A stretch of DNA of 64,000 nucleotides from Typhlomys cinereus (lineage: Eukaryota > Chordata > Mammalia > Rodentia > Platacanthomyidae): NCBI GenBank assembly GCA_023101885.1, contig JALPQD010000044.1:992001-1056000 (forward strand), written 5' to 3'. Under the pieces are notes generated by a model. The model saw nothing but the letters and a program-made list of their open reading frames with translations, ran no database searches and had not been told where the DNA came from. The stretch's first letter is position 1, and the number at the start of each line of letters is the position of its first letter. A program made the translations under genes and the position numbers. Positions 22,351-34,980 of the stretch are shown here, in pieces.

Positions 22351-25300
22351 TATCAAATTAAGCAACATATGTCGAATATGTTATACTTTTTTGTCACTAA
22401 TGAATTTTTGGGACGTGAACTTAAGTTAAGTAGTTATAGTCAATTGTAGATCAATTAGAATTTCATTGATAACTCATTCCGGAAGAAAAAAATTAGCCCT
22501 TATACATTTACAATTATGTGACTATTAAAAAAATTAAATGATAAACACTGCGAACTGTAGAACATGATAGACATTAAGTTCAACACTGTTGAACATAGCA
22601 GAACAACGTTCCATGGGATAGAAATAGTTTAAAGGAAGAGAAAATTTCATAAATATATAAAATTCCACAAGAGCTATTTCCAATATTTTAAGTGAATGGT
22701 AACAGGGACCAAATCTCAACATTACTCAGACTCTAATGGATATATTTAAATGAGACTACGGATTTATTTTAAAATGTCAAAATTTACAATATGTTAAAAT
22801 TTACATTTTTGTAGCTATATAAATGTATGGTGAATATGTCAGCTCTTAAGCACATAAGAGAATATAGCATCTGACAAAACTCTTTTGGAATTTCTGATGG
22901 TTAATCTAGTTTTAGCATCACCCAAGAAATTAGTGACGTAGACCACCAGATACGCCCATGAGAGGACCACTGAAGCAAGATGATTCGCCACCCTCAGCCT
23001 GTATGCTGCTGTCTCACAGTCTGTGGGATAAACAAGAAAGAGGGAAGAGAAAAAATCTGGAGTATTAGTACTTACTTTTCTGCCTTCCCACCATGGGGAG
23101 ATGTGAGGTGTTCTACCTCAGCCTCTCAGACTCAAACCTCTGGAACTAGAGGCAAAATGAGTCATTCGTACACTTAAGTCATGGTGACAAGTATTTTGTC
23201 ACAAAATTGAGAAATGTGACTTATACAGAGGTATTTAAATAAAAGTTTAATAAACTATTAGTTTAGGGTCCAGTGATCTCTTCCCAAATTTATTGTAAGA
23301 CCTTCCTGTTACTTAAACAAAGATGGGCAAGAGAGAAGTGGAAGAGGGTGGGAGAGGCAGTAGAAAAACCTGGAAAGGAGCTGAAATTACTCTTGGCATC
23401 AAAGCTAAAGCCCTCAAGGACATTGCCTATTTATTTACTTAAGTTTCTCTTTGTTAAGATCTATTTATTTTTGGAAGTCCTTTTAACGTCACAATTTCAT
23501 TTGCGGCATAAACTGAACCAAGATTGAGGGATTAATCTTTACTATTTTGTATTGGTTCATTCAAACAGCACCTATTTCGTGTCCTTTTCAGGTTTTCTAG
23601 CTTGATTTCATTGGCCAGTTCCTGAAATTCCTGGTAGCAAAAGCTCTGTAAGTTTAAGCAAAGAGGATTTAAAAGAAATTCTGAAACTTGACTTGTTACA
23701 TATTTTCCAAACTCGATAGAAAAAAGAATCCTGAGAAGATGATGTAAAACATAGTTAAGTTAGGAGCTAAAGAAATGCTTATGTTAACACATGCAGAGAA
23801 AACGTATTTCAACATCAGTATTGCAAAACTGTTAAAATCAGTGAAAATGTGATAGGCAGTAACTATATATCTATTAGAGAGCTATAAAGTAGCACCTTCC
23901 TGGAGAAAACAGTGGCTTTCACAACAGAATTAGAGGATTATGAAATTAATGCAGTATGTAACGTTTCCATTCAAAAGCAGACATAGACAGAGTTAAATGG
24001 ATTTTAGACATCAGTAAGTTTCCTGGGCACTGGGAAGTGGAAGTGGTATCTCATTTCAATAGATCTGTTTCACCAATTTAACTTCAGACATTATAAAAAA
24101 AAGTTACTGTGATATCATTTTATAGCATCTCAATTTTGAAACCACATCAAAGGAGGAAAGGTGCAATTTAGAATGGAGACGACTAAAAAAGGCAAATGTA
24201 ATCCTTAAAAATACTAACAAACTTTTTTTGAGTAAATGAGTGATATCTAAGAAAACTGATTTAAAAGTTTCAGTGTTTGCATACTCTATAAAGATCAAGC
24301 TGGCTAAGAAGAAATCTACACATCTTTGATATTTTTGAAGACAACTTCTCTGACTTTTACAAAATAGTAAGAAATAACAGGTGACCATGAAATAGGATCT
24401 GGCATAGCTGGTAGGTATAGCTGAGGAAAGGTAAGGAAATAATGACCTGTCACAGACTCAAAAACGTATTTTATGTAAGAGAAATGAGAAAGACTCCCCT
24501 CCTCCCTCCAGACAGGCTTAATATTACTGAAGGACATGTATTATGTGGGAAAGGGTCTTTTTTCATCAATGTATTTCAACCAAATCACCTACTTCTTTGT
24601 GAGACACAATTGAAATCATTTGTGTGCTTACATATGCAAACGTGTGAATCTGAGTGCACATGTGCATATGAATACTTTAAGTTGGGCTTCCATCCTCAGG
24701 CTACTAGATAAGAGCAACTAGGGCAGAATGAACAAGAAAGTAGAACAGATGTGGCAAACTAGACTTAGACACAATCACTCTGGTCTTCATTAAACAGGTA
24801 TTAAACACATTGATTCCAGGAGGTCTTTTTAATATCTTTGACTGAGAGTTCCACTAAAAGAGCCCCGACCTCCATCACTATTCCAGTCAATTGGAAAGAT
24901 ACAGAGATAAAACATTGTAGCACATCAGATATTTCCTGATTGATAAACACAAACCCACTAGGATCTCTGTAGGAGTGTTTCCACATCTGACCTAAAATCT
25001 GAAAGGTATCTAGCTCCTGTTCTAAGCAAATGAATGGACAAAAGAAATAACAGAGCAGTGCATTGACTTTTTTTTGACAAGATCAATAAAATTTTAAACA
25101 TCAAGACACCAAACAAATGGTGTACATGCCAAATAATGGTATTTTAAATTTGAAAATTGAAAAAATTTGAAACTTGCTAATTCTTAATTGGTTGAAGAAG
25201 TAATACAAAAAAAAATAATAAATAGCCCCATCCATCTCACCCTTTAAGAATCTAAAACTCATATCAAGTGGCATTTCTACCTCAGCTATAACCTTGGGGA

Positions 25301-25893
25301 AACAAGGCAGACAAAGGTTCATGTTTTGATCTCCTCACTGGATGCTTTTGATGATGTCAGCTTAACTAGAAATAATTGACTCAAGCTTCTCTGCCTCTTA
25401 TGATACCAAGAAATTTTAAAAGATGAAACTGCAGATGGCCTATGCATCTTATGCTACCAAAAACTGATTAAGGACAAGACCATGGACGTGAACTGATTCA
25501 TCCTATTTCATGATGTGTGAGAGACAGTGGCCTTTAGTAACTATTTGTGCCTTTGACCTTCATGACTGTGCTGAAGAAACTCAGATGATCTTCTCTTCCA
25601 AACTCAAAAGGAAGAAAAAAATAATAATTCTGACTTATCCAAAACCTCAAGCTAGGCAATGTCAAGTTAACAAATGTTCTAGGAAAGTGGGACACAAACA
25701 AATATTTCTAATGAGCACATTTCAGAATGAATAGTGCAGATATGTTTGCAAGGCGTAAGCTGACATCTGTCTCCTCTCCCTCTTATTGAAGGAGGTCAGG
25801 AAAACAAATTAAAACTTAAAGCTAAATAGAACCAACTTGATGAGCATTAATTACAATGCTAAAGATACAAGCATTTTTTAAAAAAAATTACTA
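22351..25893. other. Unassigned AT-rich sequence, repeat-poor
   Basis: 3.5 kb with no gene or repeat I can name. The ORFs within it (for example 23273-23527 and 24104-24388) lack recognisable domains and are in low-complexity AT-rich context. Confidence 0.5.
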
Positions 25894-25894
25894 C

Positions 25895-25998
25895 TTTACA
25901 CCAAGTATTGTTGCATAAGCCTATAATCTCAGAATTTAAGAGATTGAAGTAGTTGGAGGCCACCCTGGCCAACAAAGATCCTATGTCAAAATAATAAA
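25895..25998 (+). mobile_element. B1-like (7SL-derived) SINE
   Basis: 'ccaagtattgttgcataagc', 'ctataatctcagaatttaag', 'gccaccctggccaacaaaga' and 'ctatgtcaaaataataaaa' correspond in order to the B1 consensus blocks (general 'ctataatcccagcac', 'gccaacctggtcaacaaagt', 'tctcaaaa'). Old copy with an A-rich end. Confidence 0.8.
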
Positions 25999-26024
25999 AA
26001 TATTAAATAAAAGTACTACTCAGG

Positions 26025-26640
26025 GGACTGATTCCCACGCCAAATAAGAAAAACTCTCAACACCCAAGCAAGACACAGCCTAGTACAATGGAAGAGCAAT
26101 GAAACAGACAACACCAACCAATCAGAATGCAGAGTACCAGGGCCATTAAAAAAAATCAGCAGGAATCAAACCAATCAAATGTCTCCTGATCCTAAGACTC
26201 AGAGAATCTTATGGAAGAGAGGGTTGTAAGACAGTAAGAGTCTAAAGGTGGGGAGGTAGCTGCTGGCCAGGTATTCCACTCAAGACAGGGCTATTACAAC
26301 CAGGATCTCACTGCAATGAGACTTATGCTCACCAGACCTGCATTATGGCTGACATATCAACTTTCCCCATAGATTAGCAAGAAAGTCAAGAGATATAATT
26401 ACATGAATTGGGAACCTTTGGGGCTAGGGCTAGACATGTGAAGGGGTGTGTTCCTATCAGCGGGTCTACCCAAGGAAGGGGCTACTTAATCTGCTACAGA
26501 AGCCTGAGCCAGACTACTATTAGAGCGGACAAGCCTAAGAGAATAATAGGGTCCACACAAGCAGATAGGCAGGAGGATGGAAGGGAAAGGGATGCACTGG
26601 TGAAGGGAAGAGAAGCTAGAAAATAAAAGAAATAATTTTA
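26025..26640 (+). mobile_element. Older LINE-1 3' UTR fragment
   Basis: Shares ordered blocks with the L1 3' UTR at 12050-12250: 'ctcagagaatcttatggaag' against 'ctcagggaaatttgcggaag', 'ggttgtaagacagtaagag' against 'gtggtaagagtgtaagagc', and 'aggtattccactcaagacag' against 'agatactccacacaagttag'. It ends in 'gaaaataaaagaaataat'. This is a 5'-truncated insertion from an older L1 subfamily. Confidence 0.7.
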
Positions 26641-27066
26641 AGAAAAGAAGTACTTAATATTTTCAATGTAGTTATTATTTTCTGATTATGTTAGCATAGT
26701 CCATTGACATAATATTCTTTCTAAGAGGAGAAAAAGAATTCATTTCCTAAAAGGGGATTGTTTTACTTTGTCTGAATATAATATTACATAGCATTAGTTT
26801 AAAATGTTGAGTAATATCATTATTAAATATTACTAGTTATTGCGTGAGTAAGAAAATAGCAACAGTCTGTATTTTGGGAATAAAAAATGTTTGGTACAAA
26901 TTTTGCAGGTGACTGGACTGTAGATCAATGTACAGTGACATTTACGTTCATTTCTTACCATCTGTCACTCTATCAGTGAGTACCAATGAGCAATGGATGA
27001 ATTGCGATAGAATCGTGAGTTAGGTTTCTCAGAGATCATTGAATTAATCTCACTCTTCTGGTCTTT
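26641..27066. other. Unassigned AT-rich sequence
   Basis: No gene or repeat recognised. Confidence 0.4.
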
Positions 27067-27067
27067 A

Positions 27068-27182
27068 TATGTTTTTTGAAACTTTTTTTGGAGATAGAAT
27101 CTTACCATGCAACTCTCAATCCTCCTACCTCAGTTTCTTGGCAGCAAGGATTACAGAAGGTACCACCATGCGCAGATTTTAT
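27068..27182 (-). mobile_element. B1-like SINE fragment, reverse orientation
   Basis: 'tttttttggagatagaatct', 'tcctcctacctcagtttctt', 'aaggattacagaaggtacca' and 'ccatgcgcagattttat' are the mirror of a B1 body. Confidence 0.7.
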
Positions 27183-27189
27183 CAATGTG

Positions 27190-27865
27190 ATAGATTCATA
27201 TTGTCTGTACAAATGAGTAAGGTATATTTCCATGCATATGTACACTATTCATGGATCATGTCCACGTGCCCTATTTCCCCAATCTTAGCACCAAAACTTA
27301 CCCCTAGTAGTTCCTCCTAAGTTCTATTTCTTCTCCTTCTTATTGTTCTCCCATCTCTATTGTTCATCATTTTATCCATATCCTACAAGATTGATATCCT
27401 GCTTCATACATGAATAAGAGCATGTGGCATGTGTCTTTCACTCAGCAGACAGCCCTCCAGGTCCATCTATGCTGATACAATAGACAGGATTTCATTTTTT
27501 ATGACTAAGAATTTCAGTATGAGAATACCATGTTTTCTTTACTCTTACCTGCTATAGACATCTGGGTTGATTTGCATTTTTTTCTTTTGGCAATCATGAA
27601 TAATACTGAAATGAACATGGAGGTGCAAGTGTATTTTAGTGTGAAGATTTTTAAGAAAGGGTGACATCTTATTTTCAATAGGGAACTGCTGGTAATTCTA
27701 CTCTTAGTATTTCAAGAGTTTTATGTGATTTACAAGATGGCTGTGCTAATTTACATTGCCACCAGCAGTATTTTTGCTTTGTTTTTCAGAGGTACAACCA
27801 TAATATGCAATTCTGTTAGCATTGCCTTTGTGCTTCCCCAGAAACTTGAGAATTACAAAAGTTAG
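27190..27865 (-). mobile_element. Ancient LINE-1 ORF2 3' part, reverse orientation
   Basis: In reverse, the blocks 'ctccaggtccatctatgctg', 'tatagacatctgggttgatt', 'atgaataatactgaaatgaa', 'gctggtaattctactcttag' and 'tttacattgccaccagcagt' follow the order of the ORF2 C-terminal region of old mammalian L1. Highly diverged, no open frame. Confidence 0.75.
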
Positions 27866-28794
27866 GTTTTACTACTGTCCATTTTAAAGATTGCTGACTT
27901 AAAGATTAGAGATACTTAAGACCTTGACCTAAATCTCAAGGGACTCAGTTTGGATTTTTCTGGATGTTAGTCCAGTGTTTCACAGTATATATTATTCTTC
28001 TTACAAAAGTCAGATGCCTTCTTCTGATCCCTCAGGCCTGAGCAAAATGAATCTATCACAAATCCTCCCACAACTCGTTTCCACTCCATATTAAGTGGTC
28101 GTGCTGTGACAGCAATTCATGGGGAAAAAAGGGATGATTCTCCTTTGTAGCACATAGATGCTCGAGATTCCATCTGTGCTGCAAAGCCCATGTATAGAAT
28201 TTATACCAAGTTTCTTCAATAGCAGCTCCAACTCCTAAGGCCTTAAGCCCCTTTGTAGGCATGAGATATGTGACAAAGACCTCAACAAAAAATAATTTAT
28301 TCAGAAAAGACTCTGAACTAATTCCATTTGTTGCATTAATATCTCTTAGAAAAAAAAGGATGTGTTAGGCACATTATCAAAATTCCAAAATACCATTAGA
28401 CCTTACAATTTGAAAACAGGTGACAGTATAGAAATATGTGCAAGATTTCATGATTTTTTTCTTATTATTTTTTCAACATAGATAGAAAATTAATTCTTTT
28501 AAGAAAGGGTGACATCTTATGTAGTCATAGGGCCTTTTAACTCAGTAATGACTGTTCAGACATGCTTTGTCATTGCCTAGTAATGAGCAGAATATTTAGT
28601 TATGTTTAATTAAAAATGAACAAAAGAAGGAAAACAAAAAATATAATATTTCATAACATTAAACATTTTTCCTAGTAGTGGACAGCAAGAGAAAGTTAGA
28701 TTTTATGCAAATGAGAATGAGGAAAACAGCAATTCAAAGGACAAATTAAAAAGAAAAAGCAGGATCTTTTTTTGTGTAGTGCATGTTTAACCAG
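27866..28794. other. Unassigned sequence with a copy of a 24-bp L1 segment
   Basis: Otherwise featureless, but 28497-28520 repeats exactly the 24 bases found at 27649-27672 inside the neighbouring L1 fragment. Confidence 0.5.
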
Positions 28795-28795
28795 T

Positions 28796-28868
28796 TTTAA
28801 ACATGAGATCCCCTGCCTCAGCCTCCTAAGTGCTGAGATCCCAGGTGTGCATCACCACATCTGTGTTT
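28796..28868 (-). mobile_element. B1-like SINE fragment, reverse orientation
   Basis: 'cctgcctcagcctcctaagt', 'gctgagatcccaggtgtgca' and 'tcaccacatctgtgttt' form the characteristic reverse B1 body; the ends are lost. Confidence 0.72.
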
Positions 28869-30296
28869 CACACACATTCTTCCTTTATGGGTTGCTGAGT
28901 TAATTCTGGTGCCAGGCTAAGAATTCATTCTATTGTGGCCATGCAAGCATGAAGTTTGGAAGCTTGAAAATAATGGCTTTTCCTCAGGCTGTAACCCCTT
29001 CTTAAAGACTGTGGTTTAACATGCAAAGTACATTTCTAATCACTAGCTCCATTATAAAATCAGTTTTTTAAACTCTTCCCTGATTCAGATAATGTTCAGC
29101 TCACAGTTTCAATTGGCATAAAGAGGCAGCAGAGCGTCAGGGTCTGATGGGAAGAAGATAAACCACTAGTGGGTGAGTTCTTGATGTTTCCTAAATCTTT
29201 CCCAGTAGACCCAGGTGAGAAAACAGGCCAGAACAGTGAACAGTGAGAGACTTTATGGAACATTTGTTTTCTTAGCATCATCTCCCTACCCAGCCACCAT
29301 TTCTTTTAACTACTCATGTCCATTCACACTCATTTTCCACAGTAGTTTGCAGTTGTTCTAATTCCACCACTAGACCATTATTAATCTCTTCTCTCTCTGA
29401 TAAATACTGTCTACAAAGATCTGTTCAGTAAATTCACTTTAAATCATAATCACAGGATATTACGTTGACAGAATTTCTCCAATCAGCTCTACCTGCCTGT
29501 GTCATCATTATGATGAAGAATACTAAATTTTACACCTCTGAACACACTTTGGTTTGTTACTTTATAAGGGAGGGGAGAGGGCAGAAGGGCTGTGTTCGTC
29601 TCATTAACCTTAAATGAGGAATCCATATGTTAAAATATAATTTTCTGAACAACACTTAAACATTAGGTTTCATTAACATATTTTAAAATGTGGAATAAGT
29701 TACTCCAATTGCGGATGTTAAACAAATATACAAAACACTCATCACAGTGCTCAGCAGAAGATATAAGATGTATTTTCCCTTTAAATTGTGCTTTGTTCTA
29801 TCAGCAAAGCACATTTAACAGAGCAATTTTGCTTTGAAATAGGTATTGAAGATTAACAAATATTGTAGATTAACAGATTTCATAGGGTTTCTGCATTTTG
29901 TAGCTTTTCATATGTACACTTGCGTAGGATAATTAAATACTTGAATAATTTTTCAACATAAGTAGGGATTGAAAAAACTTGAACTTCAAATTTGTTCTTG
30001 TTTAGTTTTATGTTACAAGTCAATGAATTTTCTGGTTTTAATAATACATAATAAAAGCATGTTGAGCATGTTGACTGACACACAATCAACTCTAATAAAA
30101 AACTGAGCTCATGTTGGGACTGTATTTCTCAGTAACTCTCTTAGTCCTAATCAATGGTCGGAGCTGATTTTTTCCCACATTATCCCTCTGTGGCTAAGAT
30201 CTAAGAAGCCTCTGGGGTTTGAATCACAAAAGAATGATTTTCCTTCATTAAAATTTCTTCCTTAAAAATGTTCTTTGAAATAGATAATTTAAAGAA
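28869..30296. other. Unassigned AT-rich sequence
   Basis: No gene, RNA gene or confident repeat. Confidence 0.45.
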
Positions 30297-30330
30297 GCAA
30301 AACTAATTTTGAAAGAACATCTTTCTTAGT

Positions 30331-30615
30331 GCAACTAATTTTTTTTAAATTTTTTAATTTATTATTTATTCAATTGTGTATGTATGCATGTGTGTGCATG
30401 TATGTGTGTGTGTAGAACCACGGACGAACTCAGGAACCACCATGGACCACCCCCACCTCCTCCTTGTTTACTCTGTCCTGTGATTCACAGGCTCTGCCCT
30501 ACCAGGACCAGAAATGCAGGCTGCCCCCGCTTCCGCCTGGCGTCTATACGTGGGGTCTAGGATCCGAACCCAGGACCTTCCGCCTGAGCCACCTCTCCAG
30601 CCCCGCAACTAATTT
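30331..30615 (-). mobile_element. Young B2-headed SINE, copy B (TSD included)
   Basis: A ~263-bp minus-strand copy (30342-30604) of the family at 19211. TSD 'gcaactaattt' at 30331-30341 and 30605-30615 is exact. A short internal deletion removes the 'tgcaaggcagaggcttaacc' part of the head next to the B box. It sits at the junction of a ~34-bp tandem duplication (30297-30329 and 30605-30636). Confidence 0.92.
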
Positions 30616-30636
30616 ATTAAAGAATATCTTTCTTAG

Positions 30637-31392
30637 AATTGGAAAGCCATCACATGAAAAAACTTGAAGTTACATCAAGAATTCCAAAATTAGAAAATGA
30701 TCATAATTTTGAAATATTGAATTTTCTAATATTTATGTTTTTATATTTATTTTCCTTCCTTAAGCTGCTTAAATATTAGGTCATTAGATAAAAAACTTAA
30801 GCATCAGAAAATCAGTGTCTATGTATAAAATTAAAAATTAGTCTGATTTTATATTATCCCTTTCAAATGTAAAATTCTCTTTAATAATTGATGAAAGACA
30901 AGAGACAGACAGATTCTTAATTATTAGACTTTGGAGTACCAAAATTTGTCCATTATTGCAAGAATCTTCTTTTAAGTTCAATTTAAATTAAAGGTGGGTT
31001 TTTCTAGAAGGTATTCTGGTTTCTAAGAGTGAATACTACTTCCTATTACAGTAAAGAATACAGGAGAAAAAAATCAAAACATGTTTTTAAGTTTTCTTCC
31101 ATTTAAAATTTTCAAAAATAATTATGGTGCCAACCAAATTTCTTCTATCCTTCCAAAATGATTTTGAAATGGAATTTATTAAAGCATCCACAGTTTTTGG
31201 CATTCATACTCTTCTGTAAAGGTCTCATCTAAATTTATCTACACGAACATCAACTCATGATCTCTCTTGTAGGTGCAGATAATCTCAATACCTTTATTAT
31301 CATTTCTAATTAGCTCTACTTTTACAAGAACTCATGTATTTAACAACTTCAACAAATGCCAAACAACTTACTGTGCTGTTTCTCTATCTCCA
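30637..31392. other. Unassigned AT-rich sequence
   Basis: No gene or repeat recognised. Confidence 0.45.
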
Positions 31393-31406
31393 TCTCTCTC
31401 TCTCTT

Positions 31407-31443
<37 letters not shown>
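31393..31443. repeat. (TC)n + (TG)n microsatellite
   Basis: Short (TC)n at 31393-31406, then 'tta' and a long (TG)n to 31443. Confidence 0.95.
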
Positions 31444-31446
<3 letters not shown>

Positions 31447-31686
31447 TGTTGTGTTCTCTTCTCTCTTCTTTTTAAGTGAGCCCGGACTCTCTATGTGATG
31501 TGGAAAAGCACACTTAAACTTCAAGATCCATCTTACCTATGTCTCCTGAGTGCTAGTTTCACAGGACTGCATCACCACACACAATTTTCAGTCATATTTA
31601 TGAACATGATACAAACATGGACCCGCTGATACACATTCCTTTTGGCATAAAAGTATTTAGAGCATTATTTATTTCTAATCACTTCA
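31444..31686. other. Unassigned sequence
   Basis: No gene; the first part ('tgtgatgtggaaaagcacac', 'gcatcaccacacacaatttt') may be a worn B1 in reverse orientation. Confidence 0.35.
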
Positions 31687-31748
31687 TAGCAAATAATTTG
31701 CTATGTCCTCATATAGCAAATAATTTGCTATGTCCTCATATAGCAAAT
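31687..31748. repeat. 27-bp tandem repeat with palindromic core
   Basis: Two exact 27-bp units (31687-31713, 31714-31740) plus the first 8 bp of a third. Each unit starts with 'tagcaaataatttgcta', an inverted repeat with 8-bp arms around one base. Confidence 0.95.
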
Positions 31749-31878
31749 GTGAGTAGGTTAGAATACACACTCTATTCATTTTGTTTTAAATTTAAATATT
31801 TAATTCTCTAAAACAGTTCTCAGAAATACTTTCATGGCATATGGAAATGAATTATTTAATTGGATATCGTCATACTAC

Positions 31879-32292
31879 AGGTGTCAACTTGACAATTGAA
31901 AGTCTGAGCTCTGAACACATTTGTGAAGAATTAGTAGTTGTATTAAGCCCTTTGCAAGCCTGCAGGAGATTATCCAATTGATGGGGAAGGATCAGCCATG
32001 GTGGGTGGGACTAGTCCCTGTGCAGGTGAATAAGATGGAGAGAGCTGGTTGAAGAAGATGGCATCCTTCGGTTACTTGGCCAGACATGCTGGTCTGGCAA
32101 GAGAGTGCTGTCCTTCTCTGAGAGGTCCTATGGATATGGTGTGGTCAGTTGCCTCGGCTCCTGATGTTGGTATAAACTCTCCTGCCAGGTTGAACAAGGA
32201 ACTATAACCACAAGTCATAAGCCAAAAATAAAACCTCTTGTTTTCTTAAGCTATTTGGTTGTGAATTTATCAGCAACATGTAGAGTAACTTT
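31879..32292 (+). mobile_element. ERVL (MLT2-like) solo LTR
   Basis: Starts 'ggtgtcaacttgacaattga', contains 'tggggaaggatcagccatgg', 'ggtgggactagtccctgtgc' and 'atggtgtggtcagttgcctc', and ends with an AATAAA region ('ccaaaaataaaacctcttg') and 'gaatttatcagcaacatgta'. Homologous copies are at 36779-37150 (+), 34575-34980 (-) and 48021-48466 (-). No internal sequence is attached. Confidence 0.72.
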
Positions 32293-32484
32293 TACTTGAA
32301 AGCTTCATTAATCAATCAGAGACCTATGTAATCAGAGTAGCATTCTTTCTCCCTTAATCTTAAATTTGTTGTTTCTCCAAAACATTTTATTTTGGTTAAT
32401 GGCAGTATCAGTCCCTCAGTTTCTCCATAGATTTTTTTTCCACAGTAATTTCACAGACATTTCCTCTTTAATAACACTTCTAGT

Positions 32485-32905
32485 TTCTTTTTTAATTTCT
32501 TTTTTATTTTTGAGAGTTTCACACATGCATACAATGAATTGAAATCACTTTCCCCTTGCACTTTCCAATCCTATCCCTCGCCCTTCTCTAAATATAAATT
32601 TTCTTTCCCACCAGTTTGTCCTCTATTTTCATGTTTCATTGTGCATGGAGCCCAACGAGTTTCATAAAGGTTGCCTGCATTAGAATGTGTCCCCACATTT
32701 GCTGACAGCCTAGAGGATAATAGTGGCAACATCACTGAAGAAAATGGTTCCCCTCCCCACAGCATCATGAAATTTCAAAAGTCCTTCAAGGAAGTGTGAA
32801 ACCTCATAAGACCTTCCTCTTCCCATGGTGAAATGTTGACAGGCCATGTTGTAGGTCTTTCTCTTTTCTAAAAGATTTGTTTTGCACATAGCGACAGGAA
32901 ACATA
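32485..32905 (+). mobile_element. Old interspersed repeat of unassigned class (copy 1)
   Basis: Similar in order to 55395-55790: a T-rich start with 'agagtttcacacatgcatac', a 'cactttccaatcctatccct' C/T-rich segment, a 'tagtggcaacatcactgaag' segment, a 'ccctccccacagcatcatga' segment and 'cctcataagaccttcctctt'. Probably an old retroelement 3' region; orientation and class are uncertain. Confidence 0.45.
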
Positions 32906-33264
32906 CTTCCATTTATTCAGCCACTAAACCGAGAATGCCATAATAAATATTTTCTGAATCAATAGATTTGAAACCTAACCTCAAGAAGTTAAGAAATATG
33001 GATATATTTCCTAAGTTGTAACTTGGCATCTAGAACATATGAATATGATTATTCTACCAGAATAGAATCTGACAGAACAGCTGACAGTTTATCCATTCCC
33101 AAAGTTTTCCATAGTGCCTGGAAAATATGTTGAATTTGCCATACATGAATCCAAGGCATAAGGAAATTGATCCAGTTCTTATTTAAATGATAGAATGCTA
33201 ATTCTAACTTCCTATACATGATTATGGGAGGATCTGCTCCACTTAGTAGCCATAAAGCTACATG
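32906..33264. other. Unassigned sequence
   Basis: No gene or repeat recognised. Confidence 0.4.
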
Positions 33265-33575
33265 AAGGCATTACAATTAGGATTAATTGTAAACCTGCCT
33301 AGAAGGCAGGTCTGTGTCTGAGCACGTGGATTAGAGATTGTCTCGATTGCATTCTTTGGTGTGTGAAGACTAAGCCCACTTAGGCAGGACCATCCTTAGG
33401 TAGTGGAACCTTCTCTGTATAAGATAAGAAAGAACAGAGCACCAGTAACTGTGTCTCATGACCAGCTACTTCAGGCTCCTGCTGCTATAACTTCTGCAAG
33501 ATGATGGACTATAACCTAGAGTTGTGAGCCTCTCATTAGCTTGGGTCAGGTACTTTGTTGAAGTAAAACATGAGA
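33265..33575 (+). mobile_element. Solo LTR-like element, related to 15882-16230
   Basis: Blocks 'attagagattgtctcgattg', 'gtgtgaagactaagcccact', 'taagaaagaacagagcacca', 'cttcaggctcctgctgctat' and 'gatgatggactataacctag' follow the layout of rodent ERVL LTRs. Diverged; ends approximate. Confidence 0.5.
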
Positions 33576-34574
33576 CTGAAACAGAAGAGTAATTAGACTG
33601 GCTGTGTTAAATCAGGCCATTCCCACAATTATTACCATATGCATCTCTTGTATACCAATGAATATCACTGATAAGAAGAGTTTAGCTATGTTTCACAACT
33701 AACTGTTGGTATAATGACCCGAGATTATGCTGATGACAAGGGTGGGGATGAATCTAAGGCAAGAAGCAGATGGCAAGGCTATCTTTACATTGGTTGATCT
33801 GCTACTGCTATGACTAAGTAAAGAGTTAGTGAAGGCATTTTATGAGGGAAAGATGTGCTCACATTACCCATTCTCTCATAAATTCCTTCCTTGATAGAGT
33901 TCAAGATGCTTATTCCTTTATTCATTTGATTTCAGTATTATTTTCCAGTCAGATCCCATATATGAACACAACAAGGGCCCAAACTCAAATAATAGAAAAC
34001 AAATAGTTCAGGAATGAAATAAAATTTAAGTCCATCAAAATTTTACAGAATAAATTCTGCCATGGTAAGTCACTACATTTTATACTACAACTTTCTTTTT
34101 TTTTGTATATATCTGCCAATTATTTCAAGTGCTTAAAAAATTGTAATAAGAGTAACATTCTCAAGTTCCAGTAAAGGGAACACTTGTAGTTGTTTTTTAT
34201 GATTTTTACTTGCTTGTTCCAGATGCGGGGTGCCCTTATCCTGACCCATTGTTTTAGTAATAGTCCAGCTAATTCACCTCTTGGATGCTTATCTGCCCCG
34301 CTCTTCAATAGAGTCTCCTGCTTGCCACCTTCTCTTGCCAACTAATAAATCATCTTCCATCTGTTTAAATTCCATGTTCCTCTGGCGCAGCCCTACCTCC
34401 AGCTTCCCTCCCAGCCGCCCACCTTGCTGCCCTTCCATCTGCTAGCATGACTAGCATATTTTCTAACCTGGTGCAATCCAGAATTATACACTTGGGCTTC
34501 TGGAAGTTCATTCCTAAAGGTATGATAGGATCGCGGTATCAATATATTTTACAGTCCCAGATCCTGTTGCAGTT
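33576..34574. other. Unassigned sequence
   Basis: No gene or confident repeat. The slightly GC-richer patch around 34380-34445 ('ccagccgcccaccttgctgc') is not recognised. Confidence 0.4.
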
Positions 34575-34980
34575 TGTCTGCATCTTGTCTATAAATTCAC
34601 AACCAAAGAGCTTCAAGGAACAAGGGGTTTCATTCTTCCTTACAATTCCCCATTACAGTTCTTAGTCCATCTTAGCATGAGAGCTCAAACCAACACTAGA
34701 AGTTGAAGGAACTGGCCACACCATATCCATATTTCTGAGAGAATGTCAAACCTCACTTGTCAGACAGCAAGTCTGCCAATTTATGCTAAAGAATGCTGAA
34801 GCATAGTACCAGTTCCTGTCACATTATCCGCCTGCTCAGGGAATGGTCCAACCCACCACGACACTCCTCAGACAGTCTCCTTCAGGCTTGATCATAGCTG
34901 CTTTAACTACCTACTCTTCAGAAATGTGTCCAGGGCTCATCTTTCAATTGCCAAGTTGACATCTATACATCTGACTAGCA
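34575..34980 (-). mobile_element. ERVL (MLT2-like) solo LTR, reverse
   Basis: Reverse copy of the 31879 family: 'ataaattcacaaccaaagag' mirrors 'ggttgtgaatttatcagc', with 'ggccacaccatatccatatt' and 'caattgccaagttgacatct' in the expected reverse order. Confidence 0.68.
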
